Below are positions 6,290-12,288 of a DNA stretch of 12,946 nucleotides, piece after piece. The notes under the pieces are model-generated. The model made no database searches. It saw only the letters and a program-made list of their open reading frames with translations, and had not been told where the DNA came from. The DNA is from Methanobacterium sp. PtaU1.Bin242. Lineage in GTDB: Archaea > Methanobacteriota > Methanobacteria > Methanobacteriales > Methanobacteriaceae. The stretch is from assembly GCA_002067565.1 (NCBI GenBank), contig MVQZ01000278.1, forward strand, positions 1-12,946. Direction: 5' to 3'. Position numbers and translations under genes: made by a program. Within the stretch, counting starts at the first letter, position 1, and every line of letters begins with the position of its first letter.

Positions 6290-7093
6290 CTATCCCAATT
6301 TCACTTCGGGGGTATGTTCATATACAGCATCAAAAATTGAGTTGACAAAACCAATGGTGAAAAGATTCTTCGAAGTTATACCTGATTTAATCGGACCAGG
6401 TATAGGTGGTATATACATAAAATCTTCATCATCCACCATGATCAGGATAAGATCGGAATACTGGTGTGGTGATAAAGGTAGGCTTTCAATATAATCTGAA
6501 AGAACCCCAAAATCACTGAGATCTATAGCACTGGCATCATGCACTGTCACATTTTCCAGCCCATAATGTTTAACAAGGGAGGTATCCCTTGTAAAAATTA
6601 ATAATTCGATCCTAACATCCTTCTCCCGGGCAAACTCGAGGTAATCCAAATAATTAGTGGGTAAAACAAGCTTCATGGATTTTCTGGCTTTAGTCATCAG
6701 TTCTTCCATGTTATGCTCCACATTCTCCTCACCAAAAAGAGTCCATATTACATCAGGATTCTCCCTCTTCACGCTCTTTTTTTCAAGGTCCTCAAGCACT
6801 GATAATGCATTCTTCTCTGCTTTCTGATATACCTCAGTCATGTGCCTGATAGCTATCTCAGGCGGTGTAGCACGATAAATAGCAGGTTTTGCATTGACTA
6901 CCTGTGCCAGGCCTTTATCTGTGAGTTTCTTCAGGCTCTGATAAACACTGGGCTTGGGTATGTTTAAATATTCATAGATTTGTTTAACTTCACTGCGATG
7001 GAATAAAACTAAGGCAGAGTACACCTTTGCCTCGTACTCTGTCAAACCCATGGTTTTCAGAGATTCAATAAGATTAGCATCCAGTTCATTCAT
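6290..7093 (-). CDS. TrmB-type transcription regulator
   Basis: A 267-residue protein. Residues about 10-75 form a winged helix-turn-helix typical of the TrmB family (LKTMGLTEYEAKVYSALV, then IPKPSVYQSLKKLTDKGL). A short helical linker follows (about 85-110) and then a sensor-like domain (about 115-265) of the TrmB C-terminal type. TrmB proteins are archaeal repressors or activators, many of them controlling sugar uptake and metabolism. The ligand here is unknown. The gene begins 5 bases after the DUF3194 stop codon and is probably read through from the superoperon. Its stop is 174 bases before the permease start, whose promoter carries two palindromic operators, so this protein is the nearest candidate regulator of that gene. 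The ribosome site before the ATG is weak. Confidence 0.82.
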   Translation of the reverse strand: MNELDANLIESLKTMGLTEYEAKVYSALVLFHRSEVKQIYEYLNIPKPSVYQSLKKLTDKGLAQVVNAKPAIYRATPPEIAIRHMTEVYQKAEKNALSVLEDLEKKSVKRENPDVIWTLFGEENVEHNMEELMTKARKSMKLVLPTNYLDYLEFAREKDVRIELLIFTRDTSLVKHYGLENVTVHDASAIDLSDFGVLSDYIESLPLSPHQYSDLILIMVDDEDFMYIPPIPGPIKSGITSKNLFTIGFVNSIFDAVYEHTPEVKLG

Positions 7094-7098
7094 AATAA

Positions 7099-7374
7099 TT
7101 AATCAGAAATATTTTCATCAATATATTCATCTATCTTCTCTAACGCCATATCAACAGCCTTTTGGGAAATTTCATTTTCATCTGCTGCTGATAATTCATC
7201 CAGATCCAGATCCACATACATATCTACATCCAATCCCTCTTGTGAGGTAAGTTCCACGTTTATCTGGAGATCCAGGATCTCCTTTTTGGGAACCCTGGAT
7301 AATATGAAATTTTCTGCAGCTTCTACTGCAATTTGGGATATTTCATCCAGTTCCTGGTCGGTTAGTTTTCTCAA
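7099..7374 (-). CDS. DUF3194 family protein
   Basis: A 91-residue strongly acidic protein of the DUF3194 type, which in euryarchaea commonly lies beside prefoldin beta. I recognise it by position and overall pattern, not by a catalytic motif. It looks like a small alpha/beta domain: helix near 5-25, strands around 34-40 and 49-56 (DVDMYVDLDLDEL), and a C-terminal helix near 64-87. It has no cysteine, signal or membrane segment. The start is uncertain: the frame opens with TTG at 7374, with AGGTGA (7381-7376) only one base before it, while a G-rich stretch a few bases further up could serve instead. It starts 12 bases after the prefoldin stop and ends 5 bases before the TrmB gene, so all three are probably cotranscribed. 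A chaperone-linked role is inference from context. Confidence 0.75.
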   Translation of the reverse strand: MRKLTDQELDEISQIAVEAAENFILSRVPKKEILDLQINVELTSQEGLDVDMYVDLDLDELSAADENEISQKAVDMALEKIDEYIDENISD

Positions 7375-7386
7375 CTCACCTAACCC

Positions 7387-7737
7387 CTACTGTGGTCCTG
7401 GTCCCTGCATGGCTTCCTGTAGAGATGTTTGCATTTCCTGAAGCCTTTTCATGACCCTCTCTTCCTGGCGTGCTACAGTTTTTTCTCGAAGTTTGAGTGT
7501 CTCCGATTTATCCTCCAGTTCCTTGACCATTTCCTCTTTTTTAACCTTTATAAGCAAGTTGCCTGCGGTTTTGTAGACATCTGAATCTTCTTCAACTTTC
7601 TTTAATTCTTCCAGTGCATTCTCAGTTTCTCTAATCTGCATTTCCACGCTTTGTTTTTGCATGGTTATGGCCTGTGCTTGCTGTTGCATCTGCTGGAATT
7701 GAGCTATTTGATGTTGGACATTTTTAGGAACTTCCAT
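7387..7737 (-). CDS. pfdB: prefoldin beta subunit
   Basis: A 116-residue subunit of archaeal prefoldin, the alpha2-beta4 jellyfish-shaped cytosolic chaperone that hands unfolded proteins to the thermosome. The sequence is almost all coiled coil: an N-terminal helix rich in Gln (VQHQIAQFQQMQQQAQAI), a central hairpin region around KTAGNLLIKVKKEE, and a C-terminal helix (KLREKTVARQEERVMKRL). The length fits the family. The start is taken as ATG 7737, because AGGTGA (7748-7743) ends five bases before it; the GTG at 7746 that would add three residues lies inside that site. The gene follows pcc1 after a 70-base gap that contains a TATA-like stretch at 7766-7774, so an internal promoter is possible. 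The alpha subunit is not in this window. Confidence 0.93.
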   Translation of the reverse strand: MEVPKNVQHQIAQFQQMQQQAQAITMQKQSVEMQIRETENALEELKKVEEDSDVYKTAGNLLIKVKKEEMVKELEDKSETLKLREKTVARQEERVMKRLQEMQTSLQEAMQGPGPQ

Positions 7738-7807
7738 TTTATTCACCTCTAAATCTTAAAAATTCTATTTATAATAAATTCATTAACTTTTTTTTATCTT
7801 GTACCAG

Positions 7808-8080
7808 TTAGTGGGAACTTTTCTTTAATTTTAAAACATCATAGGAAAGCATTATCCATCTTAAATAGGAGTTTATAGCGGCCCTAAAGGAAGTAGTATC
7901 AGCAGCATCTATTTTCATTATCAATTCTTTATCTACACGTTTTATGTGGGTGAATGATCTTAGAGAAGGAGAAGTGCGGATTTCAGGCTCTAAAACCTTC
8001 AAAATTATTTCTGCATCTTCTATCGTTTCAAATTCTATTTTAAATTCGCTTTTTACATTTTCAAGCGGCATTTTAACCAT
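7808..8080 (-). CDS. pcc1: KEOPS complex subunit Pcc1
   Basis: A 90-residue Pcc1-like protein. Pcc1 is the dimerising subunit of the KEOPS complex (with Kae1, Bud32 and Cgi121), which adds the threonylcarbamoyl group of t6A37 to tRNAs reading ANN codons. The recognisable pattern is the N-terminal strand followed by a helix (FETIEDAEIILKVLEPEI), the central strands (VDKELIMKIDA) and the final helix with LRAAIN-type residues (TTSFRAAINSYLRWI). The size matches archaeal Pcc1. It begins 5 bases after the Brix stop codon. ATG 8080 is used; ATG 8071 (three codons in) is equally possible because neither has a strong ribosome site. Gene order in the exosome superoperon supports the call. Confidence 0.85.
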   Translation of the reverse strand: MVKMPLENVKSEFKIEFETIEDAEIILKVLEPEIRTSPSLRSFTHIKRVDKELIMKIDAADTTSFRAAINSYLRWIMLSYDVLKLKKSSH

Positions 8081-8085
8081 GAAAT

Positions 8086-8619
8086 TCAGATTCTACAGTT
8101 ATGTATGAATATTCTTGGGCCTGTTTTTTGACCCTCTCCATCATAAAACTCTACAGCTGCTTTACTACCCTTTTCACCCTTTTTAATTAATAAAAGATTT
8201 GATCTAGAGTCAATATCATCAATTTCTTCTCGACCAAGCCCTTTTGATAATTTTTTTTTTTCAGGGATTTCTAATAGGGAGATTATTTTCTTCTTCAGAT
8301 CCTTCCCTAATTCTTCTATTTCCCATCCCAGATGGAGTTTATCTTTTTTTATTCTTCCTCTAGAAGAAGAAATAGAAACGGTTATATCCAGTGAGAGAAT
8401 GGGATCTCCATCATGACTGTAAATATCTATTCTACTGGGATTCCCCTTCATTTCAGATATAACTGCGGTTTTATTAAACCCCATAGTCGATGATTTAATT
8501 AACACATCCCTTATGCTCATCTTACCCCGGTTTATATATTTTGAGTTAAAAACTCTGTCCAGACTTCGGGAAAATGTTCTGGTCCTTTGAGATGGCTTTC
8601 TGGATGTGGTTATTAACAT
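8086..8619 (-). CDS. Brix-domain ribosome biogenesis protein (Imp4-like)
   Basis: A 177-residue single Brix domain. It opens with the family signature TTSRKPSQRTRTF (4-16), which resembles the start of eukaryotic Imp4. The rest alternates strands and helices and contains a basic, Ser-rich stretch (SISSSRGRIKKDK, 82-94). Archaeal members of about this length consist of the domain alone and are thought to help assemble rRNA-protein particles. The structurally studied homologue, as I recall, is from Methanothermobacter, in the same gene order. The gene follows rpoP after 48 bases and is followed by pcc1 five bases later. ATG 8619 is the natural start for the motif, but its ribosome site is weak. 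Confidence 0.88.
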   Translation of the reverse strand: MLITTSRKPSQRTRTFSRSLDRVFNSKYINRGKMSIRDVLIKSSTMGFNKTAVISEMKGNPSRIDIYSHDGDPILSLDITVSISSSRGRIKKDKLHLGWEIEELGKDLKKKIISLLEIPEKKKLSKGLGREEIDDIDSRSNLLLIKKGEKGSKAAVEFYDGEGQKTGPRIFIHNCRI

Positions 8620-8667
8620 TTAAGCTGCCAATGAGGTTATTTAAGAATTAAAGATCTAGATTTTATC

Positions 8668-8799
8668 TTATCTAGACTTCAATGCCCTTTTTACAGGCGG
8701 AACTTCTTTAAAAAGTATTCTATACCTGCAGCTGGGACATTTAGATTCAGTGTAACCTTTAATATCTACAAGGGTTCCGCATTTAGCACATTTATACAA
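8668..8799 (-). CDS. rpoP: DNA-directed RNA polymerase subunit P (Rpb12-like)
   Basis: A 43-residue zinc-ribbon protein, MYKCAKCGTLVDIKGYTESK followed by CPSCRYRILFKEVPPVKRAL and KSR. Four cysteines, 4 and 7 then 21 and 24, form one zinc site, and the CxxCxYRILFKE block is diagnostic of archaeal RpoP, the counterpart of eukaryotic Rpb12/ABC10-alpha at the polymerase assembly platform. The start is TTG at 8799, two bases after the TAG of L37Ae, with AGGAGG at 8813-8808 inside the last codons of L37Ae as ribosome site (spacing 8). The stop is TAA 8670-8668. The length and the rare start codon make it easy to miss. Its place between L37Ae and Brix is the standard one in the exosome superoperon. 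Confidence 0.93.
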   Translation of the reverse strand: MYKCAKCGTLVDIKGYTESKCPSCRYRILFKEVPPVKRALKSR

Positions 8800-8800
8800 C

Positions 8801-9070
8801 CTATAATCCTCCTACAATCCTCTTTATGTTTCTGGCTGCTGTTTTACCCATAGGAGTTGAGGGCAGGTATGCTCCGCCGGTGAAAACCGTGTTACATTTA
8901 CGGCATTTCCATATACCGCTGGAAACCCTTTTGACCGCGGGCCTATCACATTGAGGACAGGTATGATTCTTTTTCATGTTTTCTTCTATGGATTTAACGG
9001 TTCTTTTTGCCTTTCTACCGTATCTGGGACCGAATCTTCCGGTTATACCCACTTTCTTTGTTTTTGCCAT
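8801..9070 (-). CDS. rpl37ae: large-subunit ribosomal protein L37Ae (eL43)
   Basis: An 89-residue zinc-binding protein of the large ribosomal subunit. It has a basic N-terminus (VGITGRFGPRYGRKAKRTV, about 7-25) that contacts rRNA, a zinc ribbon with Cys38, Cys41, Cys56 and Cys59, and the conserved C-terminal segment TGGAYLPSTPMGKTA (64-78). Length and motif order are standard. ATG 9070 is preceded by AGGTGAT at the usual spacing, so the start is firm. It is separated from rrp42 by 205 bases that contain a promoter-like palindrome, so this gene probably begins a second transcript within the superoperon. The ribosome site of rpoP lies inside its last codons, suggesting coupled translation. Confidence 0.95.
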   Translation of the reverse strand: MAKTKKVGITGRFGPRYGRKAKRTVKSIEENMKKNHTCPQCDRPAVKRVSSGIWKCRKCNTVFTGGAYLPSTPMGKTAARNIKRIVGGL

Positions 9071-9160
9071 TTTATCACCTTAAAAATATATGAATTTTCT
9101 AAAAAGGATTTAATCTCTAAGATTAATCTCTTATTATTTATGAATTCTATCTGGTTTTGT

Positions 9161-9176
9161 CTGATATTTATATCAG
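9161..9176 (-). promoter_or_regulatory. putative promoter of the L37Ae-rpoP-Brix segment
   Basis: A perfect palindrome, CTGATAT (9161-9167), TT, ATATCAG (9170-9176), contains on the - strand the TATA-like core ATATAAATA. Initiation would fall near 9142, leaving a leader of about 70 bases before the L37Ae ATG. The leader has a direct repeat of the 9-mer TTAATCTCT (+ strand 9110-9118 and 9123-9131). The rest of the 205-base spacer (9071-9275) shows no gene. An internal promoter here is inference from the gap and the TATA box. Confidence 0.5.
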
Positions 9177-9275
9177 GTAAAAACCCAATCTAATTTATCT
9201 AGGATCATAATAGTATTAGTCCTTTCTTATTAAACTTGGGTATTGATCAAATCTTTTACTAATCAATCCCCATAT

Positions 9276-10073
9276 TCAATTATGGGGAAGGTGTTCCATT
9301 AGGTTTTTAGTTATCTTCTGAGTTCTGGAAACAGCTTTGATAATCTCATCTTTGGTTAATGGTTTCATTCCGCCCTTTTGCATTGCACAAATACTTCCAT
9401 CCTCTCTCATTCCAATGGAAATTCGGGCATCTAAAATTTGTTCTTCTTCTAACGATGGATCAACTACCAGTTCACCGCCTATTTTAGCAAATGTACACAT
9501 TAATGCCTTTTCTTTGATTGGTAGGGGGATCATTTTCTCCCGATCTATGATAATTTCATCACCTTCCACTCGGGTTTCTGGGATCTTGGTATCCATGATT
9601 GCAGCCATACTACCTAAAACAGCCGCATCCATAAGGTTTCCATCATAATCCAGTATATGAAGGTCCAGGAATATCATCCATACCTTCTCCCCCTCCACTA
9701 TGGCTAACTTTTCCAGATCCAATACACCTGCCTCTCTCATGCAACGGTCAGTGACCCTTGCCAGCTCCACAGAACGTTCATCCGGAGGCCCTGGCTCAAA
9801 ATCAGGGGCAGCCATGGGTATTAATTCAGAATTAGTCATTAAAACTCCGACATTAGGTGTGTCGGAGAAGGGTTCGCCTATTTGGGGTTTGGTGCCTACC
9901 ATTATCTGGGTATTTCCTATTTTAACCCGGGCTGATCCTTCAGCCTTTTTTATAACTCCAGTTTCCAGGGAAATTTCCCGGTAATCATCGAATCCTCGGT
10001 CATCTGATCTTTCCCCGTTTTTCATCAGATTTGTTACACTTTCTTTTATAATTTCAGGGATAATAATAACCAT
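9276..10073 (-). CDS. rrp42: exosome subunit Rrp42
   Basis: A 265-residue RNase PH-fold protein, the non-catalytic partner of Rrp41 in the hexameric ring of the archaeal exosome, which degrades and processes RNA 3' to 5'. It has an N-terminal helix, the entry motif ERSDDRGFDDYREISLETGV, the strand KIGNTQIMVGTKPQIGEPF, and the block MDAAVLGSMAAIMDTKIP, all typical of archaeal Rrp42. In archaea this subunit helps bind RNA but lacks the active-site acids of Rrp41. I place the start at ATG 10073, because GGTGAT (10083-10078) ends four bases before it, and not at the GTG at 10082 inside that site. The ATG then lies one base after the Rrp41 stop codon. The ribosome site overlaps the last codons of rrp41, which suggests translational coupling in the fixed ratio the ring needs. 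Confidence 0.94.
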   Translation of the reverse strand: MVIIIPEIIKESVTNLMKNGERSDDRGFDDYREISLETGVIKKAEGSARVKIGNTQIMVGTKPQIGEPFSDTPNVGVLMTNSELIPMAAPDFEPGPPDERSVELARVTDRCMREAGVLDLEKLAIVEGEKVWMIFLDLHILDYDGNLMDAAVLGSMAAIMDTKIPETRVEGDEIIIDREKMIPLPIKEKALMCTFAKIGGELVVDPSLEEEQILDARISIGMREDGSICAMQKGGMKPLTKDEIIKAVSRTQKITKNLMEHLPHN

Positions 10074-10074
10074 A

Positions 10075-10803
10075 TTAATCACCGTACCTCTTTATTATAG
10101 CGTTTTTCTGCTCTTTGGAGATCTTTTTACATCCCTCAATAGCCAGATTCAGGGCCTTTTCAAATTCCTCAGCAGTGAGATTTCCATCACTCTGCAGGAG
10201 AGTTACCTCACCAGTGCGTGGCATAATAGCTACTGGAACATCGGCCTCACCATCTTTATCTTCTACTTCCGAAAGGTCCAGCACTACCTGTCCATCGGCC
10301 TTTCCAGCAGCACAGGATACTACCAGGTCTCGCATGGGCACGCCTGCATCAGCTAAAGCTACTGATGCTGCAGTTATACCGGCACATCTGGTTCCTCCTT
10401 CTGCTTCAAGTATTTCTATGAATACATCGATGGTTGATCTGGGGAATTTCTCCAGGAAAACTGCTGGTGTAAGTGCCTCGGAAGTTATCTTAGATATTTC
10501 CACGGATCTTCGATCTGGTCCTGGTCTTTTTCTATCATCCACCGAGAATGGTGCCATATTATATCTACATCTTAAAACAGCCCGGTTCGGTTGCATTAAT
10601 CGTCTTATATGCAATTCTCTTGGACCGTAAACTGCCACCAGGACTTTGTTACCCCCTAATTCCAGATAAGCTGATCCATCAGCTCTTTTTAAAACTCCTG
10701 CCTCTATTTTTAACGGTCTTAATTCATCAAAAGCTCTTCCATCAGCTCTTTGACTGGCTTCGGTACCAGTGCCTAAATCCTTATTGGTTATAATAGTAAT
10801 CAC
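10075..10803 (-). CDS. rrp41: exosome catalytic subunit Rrp41
   Basis: A 242-residue (from GTG) RNase PH-fold protein, the phosphorolytic subunit of the archaeal exosome ring, which uses phosphate to release nucleoside diphosphates from RNA 3' ends. Key residues are visible: the phosphate-site arginines in PDRRS (Arg98, Arg99) and the acids of EDKDGEAD (Asp182, Asp188), as in other active archaeal Rrp41 proteins. The block EAEGGTRCAGITAAS (133-147) is also typical. The start is uncertain. GTG 10803 is the only canonical start near the N-terminus, but it lies inside GAGGTGAT and has no ribosome site of its own. An in-frame ATT at 10794 has the four-base spacing seen in neighbouring genes. The gene is 8 bases (from GTG) after rrp4 and adjoins rrp42. 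Confidence 0.95.
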   Translation of the reverse strand: MITIITNKDLGTGTEASQRADGRAFDELRPLKIEAGVLKRADGSAYLELGGNKVLVAVYGPRELHIRRLMQPNRAVLRCRYNMAPFSVDDRKRPGPDRRSVEISKITSEALTPAVFLEKFPRSTIDVFIEILEAEGGTRCAGITAASVALADAGVPMRDLVVSCAAGKADGQVVLDLSEVEDKDGEADVPVAIMPRTGEVTLLQSDGNLTAEEFEKALNLAIEGCKKISKEQKNAIIKRYGD

Positions 10804-10806
10804 CTC
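10792..10806 (-). promoter_or_regulatory. rrp41 ribosome binding site and possible ATT start
   Basis: On the - strand GAGGTGAT lies at 10806-10799, followed by TACT and ATT (10794-10792). In the ATPase, prefoldin and rrp42 genes the same GGTGA(T/A) core is followed by four bases and ATG. By analogy ATT would be the start codon and the GTG at 10803 only part of the ribosome site. Use of GTG without a Shine-Dalgarno sequence is the alternative. Confidence 0.4.
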
Positions 10807-10811
10807 TATTT

Positions 10812-11558
10812 TTATTGGATTAACTCTTCTCCATTTTCTACATCTTCTTCTTGTTCCTCATCTTCTTTAGGTTCTTCTGAGGGTTTTTCTTTGCCAAGAA
10901 GTTCGAAAAGCATGTTTCTCACCCGATCGGTTAATCCTGAGGTGTGTGCTTGTTCTTCAATCATGTTTATAACTTTCTCGGCTACTCTTTCCATGGTGGG
11001 TTCACCTTTAACCCATACCACTCCATTTTGTCCTACTACCACTTCGCATTTCGTTTCATCCTTGATCATGTTGATCATGGATCCTTTCTTACCTATCAGC
11101 CGAGGCACCTTGGTGGGGGTGATGTAGATCAAAATTCCATCTCTAAACTTACCCAGACCTCTACCTTTAAGGCCTAACTTCACCTTTTTTACCTCGTCCA
11201 CATCTACTACTCTTAAAAATAAGACATCCCCCACATCAAATGTCCGGTTTAAATCTCTTTTCTCCTTACCAAAAACATCTGAAGCAGGTAAAATTCCAGA
11301 ATAAGGTGAGTTTATGTCCAGATTCCACATGGAAAATCTGATATCGGTGATCTCCCCAATAACCACATCTCCTCTTTTAGGTATATATTTACTCTGTAAA
11401 GGTATTACGCTTATTTTCTTATCTCTTACGGCCACCAAGCCTACCAGAGAAGAGCATATTTTACCATCTTCCTTGAAAGTTCCTCTTCCTGAATGATATT
11501 CATCATCTGCCAGAACATCTCCAGGTATTACCATTTCCTTATCTTCTATAAATATCAC
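10812..11558 (-). CDS. rrp4: exosome RNA-binding cap subunit Rrp4
   Basis: A 248-residue cap protein that sits on the Rrp41-Rrp42 ring and guides RNA into it. There are three domains: an N-terminal beta domain (about 8-60, VIPGDVLADDEYHSGRGTF), an S1 domain (about 63-132, GDVVIGEITDIRFSMWNLDI and FDVGDVLFLRVVDVD), and a KH domain (about 140-203) with the GxxG loop LIGKKGS at 154-160. The last 25 residues are an acidic tail rich in Glu and Asp, longer than strictly needed for the fold and probably disordered. The start is GTG 11558 behind a strong AGGAGG (11570-11565) at spacing 6. SBDS ends 33 bases upstream and rrp41 begins 8 bases downstream, so the exosome genes are made together. Confidence 0.95.
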   Translation of the reverse strand: MIFIEDKEMVIPGDVLADDEYHSGRGTFKEDGKICSSLVGLVAVRDKKISVIPLQSKYIPKRGDVVIGEITDIRFSMWNLDINSPYSGILPASDVFGKEKRDLNRTFDVGDVLFLRVVDVDEVKKVKLGLKGRGLGKFRDGILIYITPTKVPRLIGKKGSMINMIKDETKCEVVVGQNGVVWVKGEPTMERVAEKVINMIEEQAHTSGLTDRVRNMLFELLGKEKPSEEPKEDEEQEEDVENGEELIQ

Positions 11559-11591
11559 TTTCTGCCTCCTTACAAAAAAAATATATTATCT

Positions 11592-12284
11592 TTACAATAG
11601 TTTAGTTTCCACTTGTCCCCGGGTAAGCTCATTTAGCTTTCTGTTAAAATTATCCTGCATACCACCAGGTATTTCCACCACAGCTATCCATGAACCATCC
11701 TGTTGCCATTCTTCTCTTTTTGTGGTGCCAAATTCAGGTATTACATTATAGACTTTTCCAGTGAAATCTCCCGGTATCTTTATGGCCATCTGCACCTTTT
11801 CAAATCGTATAGGTATCAGGGTTCGGATGGCCTTTAAAACAGTTTTTACCTGTTCATCGACACTTTTGAATGGATCAACATGTATCTTAGCCTCTTCCAT
11901 GGCTATCTCTATTCTTCTTGCCGGGTGAGGAAGTTTAGTCTGGGGATTTATAGCTTCTCGCGTTATGGTGGCAATAATTTTCTTCCTCTTCTCTTCCTGC
12001 ATCTCCTTACGTTGCTGAGCAGTTAACTGCACCTGTCCCTTCTTTATTATAGTGGCAGCGGCTTCCAGGTGATCTATAGTATTAAAAGCCTTCATCATAG
12101 CTTCTTCAGATGCTTTATCCCCTTTCCGTGCATCTTTAAATATCTCTTCCACGGCAAGTATTTTTTCCAGTTCTATTTCCTTACCCATCTTAAAATCAGC
12201 AGCTAAATCCGGATCTACCAGGATCTCAAAATGTTCCCCGTAATATTCCAAACGAGCTATAACTGCATCTTCAAGTGTTACCAT
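11592..12284 (-). CDS. sbds: ribosome assembly factor SBDS
   Basis: A 230-residue SBDS/Sdo1 family protein. In eukaryotes SBDS acts with an EF-2-like GTPase to release the anti-association factor from the 60S subunit; archaeal SBDS is thought to act on the 50S subunit. Domain I (about 1-85) includes VIARLEYYGEHFEILVDP and LAVEEIFKDARKGDKAS; domain II (about 90-160) has the helical VQLTAQQRKEMQEEKRKKII stretch and the block INPQTKLPHPARRIE; domain III (about 163-230) is a ferredoxin-like fold ending in GQVETKLL. Length and order fit archaeal members. ATG 12284 is four bases after the proteasome alpha stop codon, and a GAGG-type ribosome site lies in the last codons of that gene, so the two are probably translationally coupled. 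Confidence 0.96.
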   Translation of the reverse strand: MVTLEDAVIARLEYYGEHFEILVDPDLAADFKMGKEIELEKILAVEEIFKDARKGDKASEEAMMKAFNTIDHLEAAATIIKKGQVQLTAQQRKEMQEEKRKKIIATITREAINPQTKLPHPARRIEIAMEEAKIHVDPFKSVDEQVKTVLKAIRTLIPIRFEKVQMAIKIPGDFTGKVYNVIPEFGTTKREEWQQDGSWIAVVEIPGGMQDNFNRKLNELTRGQVETKLL

Positions 12285-12288
12285 TTCT

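Noticed and set aside
9242..9270. Possible terminator hairpin after rrp42
   Set aside because: The inverted sequence (GGG/CCC plus TTGAT/ATCAA) is interrupted, has a large loop and no following U-tract on the - strand.
10115..10630. 171-codon open frame on the + strand
   Set aside because: It lies antisense within rrp41, whose conserved residues show that the - strand is the coding one. Its composition (Ser, Thr and Ala rich) is that of a shadow frame and it has no ribosome site.
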